64,000 nt of DNA from Bifidobacterium myosotis (GTDB lineage: Bacteria > Actinomycetota > Actinomycetes > Actinomycetales > Bifidobacteriaceae), in contig NZ_MWWW01000022.1 of the NCBI RefSeq assembly GCF_002259745.1, positions 1 through 64,000 on the forward strand, in the 5' to 3' direction. Made by a program: the position numbers and the translations under genes. Below the pieces are notes generated by a model. That model worked only from the letters and a program-made list of their open reading frames with translations, searched no databases and was not told where the DNA came from. Numbering within the stretch: position 1 is the stretch's first letter; every line of letters starts with the position of its first letter. Shown one piece after another: positions 46,411 to 59,341 of the stretch.

Positions 46411-47361
46411 CTACTTGCCTTCGGCCGCACGGGCCTTCTCGGTCTTTTCGGCAAGCTGGAGCAGACGACGGATACGGCCGGCGATGGCATCCTTGGTGAT
46501 CTGCGGCTCGGCGAGCTTGCCCAACTCCTCGAGGCTCTTGTCCACATGGTCGATGCGCAGTTGTCCGGCCTGACGCAGGTTGTCGGGGATGCTGTCGCCC
46601 AGCACCTCGAAGGCATGCTGCACCTTTTCGCTCGCCTCGGCCGCGGCCTTCGCGGAGCGGCGCATGTTGGCATCATCGAAGTTGGCCAGACGGTTGGCCT
46701 TGCCGCGAGCCTCGCCGTCAGAGCGCTTGCCGGTCCATTCGCGCGCGGAACGCGAAGCGCCCATGAGCTTGAGCATGCGTTCGATGGCATCCGGGTCCTT
46801 AAGCGTCACGCGCTCGGAGCTGCGCAGCGTACGGTGCTTGGCCTGAATGCCGAGACGACGGGCCACGCCGCATAGGGCCATGGCGGCCTCTTCGGTGGGG
46901 CAGGCGATCTCCAGGAAGCTGGCCTTGCCCGGATCGGACAGGAAGCCGCGCGCCATGAACGCGCCGCGCCATGCGGCCTTGATTTGAGCGATGGAACCAT
47001 TGACAACTTCGGCCGGCAATCCGCGGACCTGCTGTTTGCGACGATCCACCAAACCCGTCTGTAGGGCCAAAGCCACTACGTTGCGCGTGACGAGCACCAC
47101 ATAGGTCTCGACCGGACCGTTCGGCGTCTGCCTAGTGAGATGATTAATCTCGGCTTCATGGCCGAACACGTCCCTCAACGTGTTGCGCAGCCATTCGGCG
47201 GCATCGAGCGAAGTGAACACCGCCTGAATCACATAGGCGTTCTGCACGGGGCGCAGACCGCCTCCGAAACGGATCATGGCAGCGGCTTGGGCCTTGATAG
47301 CGGCTGGGGAGTCACCCTCAAAGGCTGCCAATTCGCTTTTAACATCATCCAGAAGAGCCAA
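46411..47361 (-). CDS. whiA: WhiA-family DNA-binding regulator
   Basis: A 316-residue protein with an N-terminal degenerate LAGLIDADG homing-endonuclease fold ([40 protein letters not shown]) and a C-terminal helix-turn-helix ([20 protein letters not shown], then [13 protein letters not shown]). WhiA controls sporulation and division genes in Streptomyces and has chromosome-related roles in non-sporulating Gram-positives. The start is TTG at 47361, supported by GGAGG seven bases upstream. The order pgk-whiA-rapZ is conserved in actinobacteria. Confidence 0.96.
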   Translation of the reverse strand: MALLDDVKSELAAFEGDSPAAIKAQAAAMIRFGGGLRPVQNAYVIQAVFTSLDAAEWLRNTLRDVFGHEAEINHLTRQTPNGPVETYVVLVTRNVVALALQTGLVDRRKQQVRGLPAEVVNGSIAQIKAAWRGAFMARGFLSDPGKASFLEIACPTEEAAMALCGVARRLGIQAKHRTLRSSERVTLKDPDAIERMLKLMGASRSAREWTGKRSDGEARGKANRLANFDDANMRRSAKAAAEASEKVQHAFEVLGDSIPDNLRQAGQLRIDHVDKSLEELGKLAEPQITKDAIAGRIRRLLQLAEKTEKARAAEGK

Positions 47362-47538
47362 GATCCAACCTCCTACAGTCCCGTTCTCCGCAATGCTTCA
47401 GGCGTTTTCGAGTCGTCATCACTATGCTCGCACATGTGACGCGCCGGCAGCCATCGGCTTTCTGTGATACCTAATCTCGTGGACAAGCAAACCCGTTCGA
47501 TGGCCATTTCGGGCTACTTCTTCTCGCAGTGTGGTCAT

Positions 47539-48612
47539 TCAGGACGACCGACTTTTGTGCTGTTCACGCGCGGAAACGGTCACATTGAGGCCGTGCGCGC
47601 GAAGGCGACGGGCGAGCTCCTCGCTCATCGCCACGGAGCGGTGCTGCCCTCCGGTGCATCCCACGGCGATGGTCAGGTAGTGCTTGTCCTCCTGCGCATA
47701 CCCCTCCAGCGCGATTTCGATGGCCCTCTCATAAGCATCGAGAAACTCCTTGGCGCCCTTGCTGGACAGTACGTAGTCGGCCACCGGCTTGTCCCGTCCT
47801 GTCAACTCTCGGAGCGAGGGCACCCAGAAGGGGTTGGGCAGAAAGCGCACATCCGCCACGAAGTCGGCATCGATGGGCATGCCGTACTTGAAACCGAAGC
47901 TGAAAATGTGCACCGCCACGGTCGTGGGCCCGGAACCCAGCATCGCCTCGTAGAGCCGCGTGGAAAGCTGATGAATGGAAAGCTTGCTGGTATCGATCAC
48001 CCAGTCGGCGCGCTCCTTGAGGTTGCCGAGCAGCTGACGCTCCTCAAGGATGCCGTCGACGAGGCGGTTGCCATGCTGCAACGGGTGCGGGCGGCGGACG
48101 GACTCGTACCGTTTGATGAGCACCTCGTTGCTGGCGTCGAGGAAAAGGATGCGGGTCTTCACGCCGAGGTCATCGAGATGCCCCAGCACGGCGGACAGGT
48201 CGTCGAAGTAGCTGCGGGACCGCACATCGATGACGGCGGCAAGCTTGTGCACGCCACCATCCTTGCCGGAGGTGGTCATCATGTCCACAAGCGGCACGAG
48301 CAGCTTGGGCGGCAGATTGTCCACCACATACCAGCCCATGTCCTCCACACAGTCGGCCGCGTGCGAACGGCCCGCGCCGGACATGCCCGTAATGAGGAGC
48401 ACCTCGAACGAATCAAGGGGGTTCGGCCGGGTTCCTAACGACTGCGCATCGGATGTCGATCGTGCGTCGGATGGCAACGCACCGGCCGGCGACATGCCGT
48501 CCGGCCGCGTGTTGTCCGATTGCGTGCCACCACGGTCCTGCGTGGGATCCTGCATGGGATTCGCCATGACGGACTCACGTTCGGAGCCGATGTTCGGGGT
48601 CGGCTGATTCAT
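47539..48612 (-). CDS. rapZ: RapZ-family nucleotide-binding protein
   Basis: A 357-residue protein with Walker A LLITGMSGAGRSHAADC (around residue 75), Walker B-like VIDVRSR, and the conserved C-terminal block HIFSFGFKYGMPIDADFVAD and IAVGCTGGQHRSVAMSEELA. RapZ in E. coli is an RNase E adaptor and glucosamine-6-phosphate sensor; in Gram-positives (YvcJ) the role is less clear. The first 65 residues are disordered and Asp/Ser/Gly-rich, longer than usual. Its ATG shares a base with the aroE stop (TAATG) and GGAGG lies upstream, so it is coupled to aroE. Confidence 0.94.
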   Translation of the reverse strand: MNQPTPNIGSERESVMANPMQDPTQDRGGTQSDNTRPDGMSPAGALPSDARSTSDAQSLGTRPNPLDSFEVLLITGMSGAGRSHAADCVEDMGWYVVDNLPPKLLVPLVDMMTTSGKDGGVHKLAAVIDVRSRSYFDDLSAVLGHLDDLGVKTRILFLDASNEVLIKRYESVRRPHPLQHGNRLVDGILEERQLLGNLKERADWVIDTSKLSIHQLSTRLYEAMLGSGPTTVAVHIFSFGFKYGMPIDADFVADVRFLPNPFWVPSLRELTGRDKPVADYVLSSKGAKEFLDAYERAIEIALEGYAQEDKHYLTIAVGCTGGQHRSVAMSEELARRLRAHGLNVTVSAREQHKSRSS

Positions 48613-49592
48613 TACAACGCCTCCTCAAGCGCCCTGCGCATGGCTATCTCCAAGTGGTCGTCCTCGGTGGTGGTGTCCTGCAGACGCCGGTCGGCGTCGC
48701 TGGGCGGATCATCGTCCCAGATGCCGGTCATCAGCAGCACCTGTACGAGGGCTTGGTACAGCAGCATCTCCTCGCCTCCGATGGCGCGGCCGCCGCGGGA
48801 GCGCCATGCGGCCATGAGCTTGGTGGGGCGCGGATCGTAGACCACGTCGAGCAGCAGACCGGTGAACGGTGCGATGCCGGCCGGGGCGGCGGCAAGCGTA
48901 TCGGCCACGGCGTCGGCCGCGTGCCCGGGAATGGTGTTGATGACGTACGTCGCATCGCCCGCCGCAGCGAGCAGCGCTTCGGCGTCGGACAGCGGAATCT
49001 CGTCGTACGGATGATGGGTGGTGATGAACCTGCCCAGTACATCGCCGAGTCCGGGATTCTTGCCCGGGTGCCGAGCGGCGACGGTGACGTGGCCTATCTC
49101 CTGCATCATCGCGCAGGCTGCGGCGGCCGAGGTGGCCGTGTTGCCGTTGCCGATGATGAGCGCGTTATGCTTCCTGTCCGGTCCGTGGTGGGCGCCGAGC
49201 TCCCGATTGGCGTTGTCGAAGGCGAGTTGGATGCCCACGACGTCGGTGTTGTAGAGACGGATGCACGGTTTGCCGTGGGGCCACGCCGGATTGTCATAGG
49301 TCGCCTGTTCCCAGTCGAACACGGCGGTGTTGGCGATGCGCAGCTCCTTGGCCCACAGGTTCGAGGGCACGCCATACGGCTGGATGGTCTTCTTCAGTGG
49401 CATGGTCAGGCTCAGGCCGGCCCATGAGGGGTCCAGCCCTTTCAGGAAGGAGTCCAGCTCCTCCTCGCCGACCTCGTGTTTGTCGTAGAACCAGTCGTTC
49501 AGCCCCAACGAACGATATGCGGCGTTGTGCAGCACCGGCGAAAGCGAATGCGCGATGGGCTTGCCAAGTACCGCGCAGCGATGGTTGACCAT
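48612..49592 (-). CDS. aroE: Shikimate dehydrogenase family protein
   Basis: A 326-residue enzyme with the shikimate site GKPIAHSLSPVLHNAAY, catalytic Lys in LTMPLKKTIQPYG, Asp in RLYNTDVVG, and a Rossmann motif ALIIGNGNTATSAAAA. The nucleotide loop GNGNTATSA differs from the usual GAGGAxRA form, so this may be a diverged paralogue (YdiB- or AroE-like). It reduces 3-dehydroshikimate with NADPH if it is true AroE. ATG at 49592 has GGAGGGG upstream. Downstream it is coupled to rapZ. Confidence 0.88.
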   Translation of the reverse strand: MVNHRCAVLGKPIAHSLSPVLHNAAYRSLGLNDWFYDKHEVGEEELDSFLKGLDPSWAGLSLTMPLKKTIQPYGVPSNLWAKELRIANTAVFDWEQATYDNPAWPHGKPCIRLYNTDVVGIQLAFDNANRELGAHHGPDRKHNALIIGNGNTATSAAAACAMMQEIGHVTVAARHPGKNPGLGDVLGRFITTHHPYDEIPLSDAEALLAAAGDATYVINTIPGHAADAVADTLAAAPAGIAPFTGLLLDVVYDPRPTKLMAAWRSRGGRAIGGEEMLLYQALVQVLLMTGIWDDDPPSDADRRLQDTTTEDDHLEIAMRRALEEAL

Positions 49593-49835
49593 ATCCCCTC
49601 CTTCGTTGACGTTCCCCATGCTAGCTGACTACGTGGGCAGAAGCTGTTACATTCACGGGGCGGTCGCCGAAACTTAAGGTTCTACCTGTCTGTGTCCTGC
49701 CCATGCATCGGCTCAAATCGGTTCGGCAACGGCTCGAAAGCGGCGTAGTGATGGCTCAACGCCCATCCCGTCATCGCTCCGTCATCACGGTAATCGCGTT
49801 GAGATACCGGACAGTCATCGATCATCCATCAGTCA

Positions 49836-52505
49836 TCAGTCCGCTGCCATGGCGATTACCTGCTTATCGTTGCCATCCCGGACGGTCTTGCCGTCCCGGG
49901 CGGAGGACTCGGCGTGCAGGGCCCGGTACAGCGCCTCGGCCTTGGCATGGCCAATACCCTTGACCGCCTCGAACTCCTCGATCGAGGCGTCGCGCATCGC
50001 CTTGACCGATCCGAAGTGGGCGAGCAACCGTTTCTGGTAGCTCTCGCCGATGCCGGGAATGTCGTCGAGGGCGCTGCGCAAGGCGCCCTTGCGCCGTTGC
50101 TGGCGGTGGTAGGTGATGGCGAAACGATGCGATTCGTCGCGCACCCGCTGTAGCAGGTACATGCCTTCGGACTGCCGTTTGAGGATGATCGGATAATCGT
50201 CATCCGGCACCCAGACCTCTTCGAGCCGTTTCGCCAGACCGCAGACCGCCACATCATCCACGCCGCAGTCCTCCAAGGCCTTGGCCGCTGCCATGACCTG
50301 CGGACGGCCCCCATCGACGACGACCATATTCGGCTTGTAGGCGAAATGCCTCCGATCGGTGTTCTGCTGGACGACGTCGTTCTGCGAGGTACCGGCCTGC
50401 ACTGTCTGCACGGCCTGCGCTGTTTGTACTGCTGGCACGGAAGTCTGTACGGCTGGTGCTGTCTGCATGGACCGCACGGCCTGGTCACGATCCTTGGCTG
50501 CTTTGGCCGCCCGCTGCTCGGCGTCGATGCTGTCGCCCGAATCGCCGGCGATATTGCCGTGCCGGAAGCGACGGGTGAGCGTCTCATAGAGCGCGGAGAG
50601 GTCGTCCACCGCACCGGTGCCATCCTTGCCGCGGATGGCGAAGCGACGGTATTCGGATTTCTTGGCGACGGCGTCCTCGAATACCACCATCGAGGCCACT
50701 TGGAACGCGCCACCCACGGTGTTGGAGATGTCGTAGCATTCGATGCGCAGCGGCGCTTCGGTGAGTCCCAGCGCCTTAGCCACGTCGTTCATGGCTTGGG
50801 TTCGAGCGCCCATATCCGAGATGCGGCTCATCTTCGCACGGGCCAGCGCCTGATTGGCGTTCTCGTTGGCTCGGTCCATAAGCTGCTTCTTGTCGCCACG
50901 AGAGGCCACACGAATGCTCACCGCTCCCCCGCGCAGCCCCGTCAACCAGCGTTCGAGCTCTTCGCGGCGCGTCGGCTCGATGGGCACGATGATCTCCCGA
51001 GGCACCGGGGCGATGGGGGCGAGCAAATCGGCGCGACCGGTCATCTCCTGCCGGTTGTTGCGCTCACGAGTGGCCCTGGCGCGAGCCAAGGCATCCGTGG
51101 CGGTGACGGTCTGCGTGGAGCCGATCGCCTCGCGCCGTTCGGAGATGGCCGCGCCTCCGGTCATCATGGCGGGCGCGATATCGGATACTGCACCGGCAAC
51201 GCCATCAGATGCGGGGTTGAACGCGGAACCCGCCATCGAACCGGATGCGGATGATTCGAGTGTCACGTCTGCGTCGCCCCGCGTTGCCGTCGCCGCCGAT
51301 GGCGACGCGGATCGCGATGTCGATTGCTGCGCCGATTGCGATGTCGATTGCGACATCGGTTGTGACACGACGGCGGCCTCATCGCCGGCAACGGACTGTG
51401 ATGCAGCCAGCTGGGAGCCGGCGTCGCCGGAGGCGTCCGAATACACCTGGACGATGAGGTCGGCCATGAGGTCGCCGTCGGCGATGTCCTCCACACGCTC
51501 GACGCTCCAATTGCGTTCGCCGCGAATCGACCCGGCACGCACATAGAAGGCGTGGACGGAGGCCTCGAGTTCGTCACTGGCGAAACCAAACACGTCGGCG
51601 TCCACATCCTGATCGAAGACGACCGCGTTCTGCTGTACCACCGTCTCGAGCATCTGGATCTGGTCGCGCAGGCGTGCGGCCTTCTCGAATTCGAGTTCGG
51701 CGCTCGCCTCCTTCATCTCACGGGTGAGCTGCGCGATGTAGGGGCGTCCCAGCCGGCCGGTCATCACGCCCACCAATTGTTCGGCGAGACGACGATGCTC
51801 ATCCGTATCGATCCGGTTCACGCACGGCGCAGAGCATTTGCCAATCGAGGCGAGCAGACAAGGTCTGCCGGTGAGCTGTGCCTTGTGGAACACGTTGGTG
51901 GTGCAAGTGCGCACCGGGAAGGTCTTGAGCAACCGGTCGAGGCTGTGCCGCAGCTCCCATACCTTGGCGTAGGGGCCGAAATACCTAGTGTCCCGGCGTT
52001 TGCGGGATCGGGTGACCCAGACGCGGGGAATGCGCTCCCCCGTGCTCACCGCCAGATACGGGTAGGTCTTGTCGTCACGGAACTGCACGTTGAACCGCGG
52101 GTCGAACTCCTTGATCCATGTGTATTCGAGGGTCAAGGATTCCAGCTCCGTGGCCACGACGGTCCATTCGAGGCTGCGGGCCGTGAGCACCATCGTCTGG
52201 GTACGCGGGTGCAGGAGGTACAACGGCTGGAAGTAATTGGTCAGGCGGTTGCGCAGGTTCTTGGCCTTGCCCACGTAGATGACCCGGCCCTCGCCGTCGC
52301 GCCATTTGTATACGCCGGGCCGGGCCGGGATGTCCGAGGTCTTCGGCCGGAACAGATCACGGGAGTCCCCCAGCAAAGGGGCTCCGTTCACATTCACCTT
52401 CACGTCTGCGGCGCCCGACGTATCACTCTGAGGCCTCTGAGACATCAGCGCCGCGGCGGTCTTCCGCCACTCGTCCGGACTATGCCGCTCGATATCGTTC
52501 GTCAT
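49836..52505 (-). CDS. uvrC: Excinuclease ABC subunit C with two low-complexity insertions
   Basis: UvrC makes both incisions in nucleotide excision repair. The GIY-YIG nuclease is at residues 60-140 (PARPGVYKWRDGEGRVIYVG), the UVR domain near 262-290, the RNase H-like nuclease from about 585 (IECYDISNTVGGAFQVASMV, MVVVDGGRPQVMAAAK), and the two helix-hairpin-helix motifs at 813-862 (LDDIPGIGESYQKRLLAHFG, VKGIGHAKAEALYRAL). At 889 residues it is far longer than the usual 600-700, because of a Ser/Gln/Ala-rich insertion at about 357-495 (SQSTSQSAQQSTSRSASPSA) and a Gln/Val/Ala-rich one at about 652-720 (APAVQTSVPAVQTAQAVQTV). ATG at 52505 has GAGGAGG upstream. Confidence 0.96.
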   Translation of the reverse strand: MTNDIERHSPDEWRKTAAALMSQRPQSDTSGAADVKVNVNGAPLLGDSRDLFRPKTSDIPARPGVYKWRDGEGRVIYVGKAKNLRNRLTNYFQPLYLLHPRTQTMVLTARSLEWTVVATELESLTLEYTWIKEFDPRFNVQFRDDKTYPYLAVSTGERIPRVWVTRSRKRRDTRYFGPYAKVWELRHSLDRLLKTFPVRTCTTNVFHKAQLTGRPCLLASIGKCSAPCVNRIDTDEHRRLAEQLVGVMTGRLGRPYIAQLTREMKEASAELEFEKAARLRDQIQMLETVVQQNAVVFDQDVDADVFGFASDELEASVHAFYVRAGSIRGERNWSVERVEDIADGDLMADLIVQVYSDASGDAGSQLAASQSVAGDEAAVVSQPMSQSTSQSAQQSTSRSASPSAATATRGDADVTLESSASGSMAGSAFNPASDGVAGAVSDIAPAMMTGGAAISERREAIGSTQTVTATDALARARATRERNNRQEMTGRADLLAPIAPVPREIIVPIEPTRREELERWLTGLRGGAVSIRVASRGDKKQLMDRANENANQALARAKMSRISDMGARTQAMNDVAKALGLTEAPLRIECYDISNTVGGAFQVASMVVFEDAVAKKSEYRRFAIRGKDGTGAVDDLSALYETLTRRFRHGNIAGDSGDSIDAEQRAAKAAKDRDQAVRSMQTAPAVQTSVPAVQTAQAVQTVQAGTSQNDVVQQNTDRRHFAYKPNMVVVDGGRPQVMAAAKALEDCGVDDVAVCGLAKRLEEVWVPDDDYPIILKRQSEGMYLLQRVRDESHRFAITYHRQQRRKGALRSALDDIPGIGESYQKRLLAHFGSVKAMRDASIEEFEAVKGIGHAKAEALYRALHAESSARDGKTVRDGNDKQVIAMAAD

Positions 52506-52519
52506 AATCCTCCTCAATG

Positions 52520-52566
52520 CCTTACGAACAACGTACCTATACGAACCATGTACTTATACGAACCAT
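52520..52566. repeat. Three direct TACGAAC repeats upstream of uvrC
   Basis: TTACGAACAACGTAC, TATACGAACCATGTAC and TATACGAACCATATG follow each other at roughly 17-bp steps, immediately upstream of the uvrC ribosome site. They may be an operator or only a local duplication. The 268-bp uvrC-uvrA gap shows nothing else and no LexA palindrome. Confidence 0.45.
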
Positions 52567-52773
52567 ATGCCCATCAGGATTGACACCAACCGAAATAGAA
52601 AGATTCGGTGCATCCGATCGCGCTGGCCTTGCCGGGAAGGGATCTGCATCCTTCCCCCGGAGTGGTGCGACATCGTCCGACATACCGGGTGACGTTCGCG
52701 TCCCGAATCCCCCAAACCCAATCCTCACGGTCGGGCCACGCACCCCGGCTCCGGCAATCGTCATAGTCAATAA

Positions 52774-55800
<3,027 letters not shown>

Positions 55801-55968
55801 AGTCTCCCGCCTTTCTAGCCGCCCGTATATGCGGTCTCTATCACCGCATTCGTCGTACCCACGCCTACGGTTCCACCGCCGATTCCGTCACCACAGGCGC
55901 ATGCCGCCGCCCCTCAGCAGCCACACGCACCGAACCTTCCCCAAGGATACCCGAATTCAAGACAAAAA

Positions 55969-55984
55969 TCGAACACATGTTCGA
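55969..55984. promoter_or_regulatory. LexA (SOS) operator upstream of uvrA
   Basis: TCGAAC-ACAT-GTTCGA, an exact palindrome of the actinobacterial LexA type. The rest of 55801-56198 is gene-free leader of uvrA and of the divergent membrane protein gene. Confidence 0.9.
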
Positions 55985-56198
55985 CCGGCGTGTTGATGAG
56001 AGCCACGACAGTCATGCGCGAGGCCAGCCAGTACGAGCCCAATACCCTGGTTCCGGCCGGAGAATGACGGTCCCGCGCGAGACCGACCAGTCAAGCGGAA
56101 ACGCCACACCGCCCTCCATTCACTTAGAGGTGTTTGAATGGCCTCGGCCCCAAACGACGAATGGACGCGGAACGAGAGGATGCACGAGGGAGAATCCG

Positions 56199-57059
56199 AT
56201 GACAGCGCAGAACGCACAAGCCGGCACCGACACGCAATCGCAAGCAGGCATCCGCACCTACACGCTTCCGCAACCCATACGGCAACAGGGCTCGCACCAG
56301 ATTGCGGTATCGGCGCTGTGGCGCAGGCGCGGCAGCAATGCCTTCACCATGTTTTTGGGCGCTTTCGGGATATTGGTCCTGCTCAGCTTCATCATCACCG
56401 GCATCGGTGGCATCCAGTACCGGTTCGAGCAGATGCATGTCACAAACCATGGCGACGACTCGCATCTTGTGGTCACCTTCACCGACGTCGTCATCATCCT
56501 CATCTGCGTAGTGGTCATCGTCATCCCCACGCTGATACTCATATTCTCCGCGTGGAGTCTTGGCTCCGACATACTGCACGGCGGGGCACGCCGCAGGTTC
56601 GTCCGCGACCCGCATACGTTGGGGGTGCGCACCGACCAGTTCGCACCCAGCATCGAAATCGTCAGGCAACCCGACCGGGATGACGGGGATGACGATTCCA
56701 CAGGATATCCGATACCGCGCATCCTGTTCCGATCCGGATCGCCTTCAACCGAATTCCGGATGCTCGCCTATATCCCCGAATCATTATGGCGCGAAGCAGG
56801 CGGCGGTTATGACCCACGACCTTCCTGGGACAATCGTCATCACATGGCATGGCTCACCCTGCACATTGGCGGCAGCCTTATCGCCATCACCGCAATCAAA
56901 CCGATTCCGGTGCAACCCGTGCTCGAAGCGTTCAAGACTGGCAAACCCGATCGCGCAATCTTCGACTATGGCACAACGCCCGGCGCCGAACTCTACGATT
57001 CCGATTACATCATTCTCGATGCCACACGGGTCGGCAATGCGAAGACGGACGCTGCGTAG
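56199..57059 (+). CDS. Hypothetical two-helix membrane protein
   Basis: A 286-residue protein that I do not recognise. Residues 1-45 are hydrophilic; two hydrophobic helices follow (MFLGAFGILVLLSFIITGIG and VVIILICVVVIVIPTLILIF) with a short loop between them, then a soluble C-terminal domain of about 170 residues with DPHTLGVRTDQFAP, RMLAYIPESLWREAGGG and WLTLHIGGSLIAITAIKPIP. ATG at 56199 has GAGGGAG six bases upstream. After the TAG stop at 57057 the same frame stays open for 89 codons with coding-like composition, so the tail may have been shortened by a nonsense change. It is divergent from uvrA; strain-variable genes often sit there. Confidence 0.7.
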   Translation: MTAQNAQAGTDTQSQAGIRTYTLPQPIRQQGSHQIAVSALWRRRGSNAFTMFLGAFGILVLLSFIITGIGGIQYRFEQMHVTNHGDDSHLVVTFTDVVIILICVVVIVIPTLILIFSAWSLGSDILHGGARRRFVRDPHTLGVRTDQFAPSIEIVRQPDRDDGDDDSTGYPIPRILFRSGSPSTEFRMLAYIPESLWREAGGGYDPRPSWDNRHHMAWLTLHIGGSLIAITAIKPIPVQPVLEAFKTGKPDRAIFDYGTTPGAELYDSDYIILDATRVGNAKTDAA

Positions 57060-57574
57060 CTCGCCACCACACAGCCCAAGAACGCGCAGCTCGATACCGC
57101 GCAGCACGGTGCCGCAAAACCAGAGGTTGCACAGCCCGAGAATGCACAGTTCGATACCGCGGAAGCCCAAAGACACACAGACACGGTAGCCGAAAGCAGC
57201 TGCCGAGCCATGCACTGGCCTAATAACGCCGCTGAGGCCATGCGGGATGCCGTTACCAAGCCAGACCATGGCCCGATAACTACGTTGAACCCGTCACCGT
57301 CGCCGCCGGGCCAAAGCTTGGCCGAATGACTCCGTCTATCGCCCCTTCAGCGCATTCATCAGGCCATGCACTGGCCTGACAGCTACGCTAAGCCCGTCAC
57401 CGTCAGCACCAAGCCAAAGCCTGGCCTGTTGGCAACGCCGATTGTCCGTCCAGCATCTGCATCAGGCCAAGCACTGGCCGAGAAGCGACGGTGGCAGCAG
57501 CCATCACCGGTTGGCGCTCGGTCAGTAGGTGCTCGGTCCGCGAATGACCAAGCGCCAACCAAGTACCAATCAGA
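57060..57574 (+). repeat. Decayed coding tail and degenerate tandem repeats
   Basis: From 57060 to 57329 the frame of the membrane protein continues with repeats QPKNAQLDTAQ / QPENAQFDTAE before a TGA at 57327. From about 57207 to 57490 there are imperfect direct repeats with a period near 100 bp: GCCATGCACTGGCCT (57206 and 57362) and GCCAAGCACTGGCC (57467), with AACCCGTCACCGTC / AAGCCCGTCACCGTC in each unit. No complete gene is seen up to the amidohydrolase stop at 57575. Confidence 0.5.
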
Positions 57575-59077
57575 TCAAGCGCGCGTCTCACCCGCATAGG
57601 TCGCATCCGTATAGGTCTCATCCGTATAGGTCTCATCCGTATGGGTCGCGTCCGAGTGCGCCTCATCCTCATGTACATCATTCGAATGCACCTCATCCGC
57701 AAACGCCTCGTCGAGCAGGGCATCAATCTCGGGGAACCGATCCGGCTTGGGCCGCCATACTGGCCGTCCCGCGGCGACGACCAGTGCGGGATGGGCCAAG
57801 GCGCGCAGATCATCGAGCGGATTGGCGTCAAGCACCAGTAGGTCGGCGGATTTTCCGGGCTCCAACGCGCCGGTCACCGAATCGACACCCAGGATCGTCG
57901 CGTTCGTCTGTGTGACGGCGTGGATGGCTTCGGCCGGCGTGAACCCGGCGAATCGCACCAGCAACGCCAGCTCGCGCCATGTGGCGTACTGCGGCACGAA
58001 CGTCATGCCCGTGTCGGTACCGACGCCGACCACGAGCCCTGCCTCGTGCGCCTGCCGCGCACCCGCGACCATGCCCTCCACCACGGTCTTGGAGTTCTCC
58101 AGCTGGATGTCCGTGATGCCGGTCACATCCTGCCCGATCATAGTCAGCGGAAGCCCCGCGGACAGCGTGGGCACCAACGCCGAGTAGCCGCGCAAGGCGT
58201 TGGGATTGTTGCGGAACAATGCGATGAGCTCGTCGTCGAGCACACTGCCGTGTTCGATGGTGTCCACACCGGCGGCGAGCGCGCGCCGCACGCCTTCCGG
58301 ACTCTGCGCATGCGCGGCGACGATGATGCCATGTTCGTGGGCCTCGTCGCAGATGGCCCGCATCTGATCGATGCTCATCTGCGGACTGCCCGCCTCTCCT
58401 ATCTTCTGCGCATCGGTCACGCCGCCGGTGGCCGCGATCTTCAGCACGTTCACACCTGCCATGATGTTCTTTGCGGCGGTCTCGCGCGCCTCCTCGGGCG
58501 TGGAGCTGGTCAGGGCGATCAGTGGGGCTCCGTGTCCTTCCGGAATCGCCAGCAGCGGCCCGGATGCCAGAATGCGCGGCCCCGGCGTCTCCCCCGCATT
58601 GATGTGGTCGCGCAGGGCCACCACCTCGTAGCCTACATCGCCGAGTGTGCGAATCGTCGTGACGCCGGATTTCAAGAGTTCCATGGCATTGCGCTTCACC
58701 AGGGCGTTGAGGTACGGCCTGCCCAACGGCGAGTGGACGAGCGAGGAGACCATGCGCTGTCCCTGCGGCGTGGCGAGTTTCGGGTTGAGCGGCTTGCCCT
58801 GCGCGAACAGGTGGGTATGCAGGTTGATGAGGCCCGGCATCACCGTTCGCCCGGTGCCGTCGAGGTAGTGGTATTCCTCGGGGATGCTGGTTTCGATGCT
58901 CGGCGCGATCTGCTCGATGCGGCCGTTCGCCCCCACCAGGATGGTCATGTTGCGTCGCACGGTGCCCGCCTTGTCGCCGGTGACGATGGTCACATGGGCC
59001 AGCGCGAACGGTTCGATGATCGCATTGCTGGAAAACGCGCGGGAAAACTTATCGAATGACTTCTGCAGGAACCTCAT
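57575..59077 (-). CDS. Metal-dependent amidohydrolase with a repetitive C-terminal tail
   Basis: A 500-residue enzyme of the amidohydrolase superfamily (imidazolonepropionase/Xaa-Pro dipeptidase-like branch). Metal ligands: HTH in PGLINLHTHLFAQG, Lys in VNVLKIAATGG, His in IIVAAHAQSPEG and DTIEHGSVLDD, Asp in VVGVGTDTGMTF. Substrates may be cyclic amides or dipeptides; none can be named. The last 30 residues (SDATHTDETYTDETYTDATY) come from a 15-bp DNA tandem repeat (ATCCGTATAGGTCTC) and are probably variable. ATG at 59077 has GGAG eight bases upstream; the frame continues to 59221 without conservation. Confidence 0.88.
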   Translation of the reverse strand: MRFLQKSFDKFSRAFSSNAIIEPFALAHVTIVTGDKAGTVRRNMTILVGANGRIEQIAPSIETSIPEEYHYLDGTGRTVMPGLINLHTHLFAQGKPLNPKLATPQGQRMVSSLVHSPLGRPYLNALVKRNAMELLKSGVTTIRTLGDVGYEVVALRDHINAGETPGPRILASGPLLAIPEGHGAPLIALTSSTPEEARETAAKNIMAGVNVLKIAATGGVTDAQKIGEAGSPQMSIDQMRAICDEAHEHGIIVAAHAQSPEGVRRALAAGVDTIEHGSVLDDELIALFRNNPNALRGYSALVPTLSAGLPLTMIGQDVTGITDIQLENSKTVVEGMVAGARQAHEAGLVVGVGTDTGMTFVPQYATWRELALLVRFAGFTPAEAIHAVTQTNATILGVDSVTGALEPGKSADLLVLDANPLDDLRALAHPALVVAAGRPVWRPKPDRFPEIDALLDEAFADEVHSNDVHEDEAHSDATHTDETYTDETYTDATYAGETRA

Positions 59078-59341
59078 GACCAGTACTCCTTCGCTACGGG
59101 GTCGATATTGTCCGCTCCCTCCCACTCTATCCGCCCGTCCCCGCATTCCGGCGGATGACGAGGCCGGCCGCATTACGCACCGCATCATATGACCGGAGCC
59201 GATGAAGCAACTGCCATGCACCGACGCGGCACATATCCGTCGGTGGAAGGCGGCCGATCGTCGAACAGCCGAGCCGCTTAATGCTTACGGTCATTACATC
59301 GTAGAAACCGGATACGGTAACGCCGCACTACGATGGAGGGC

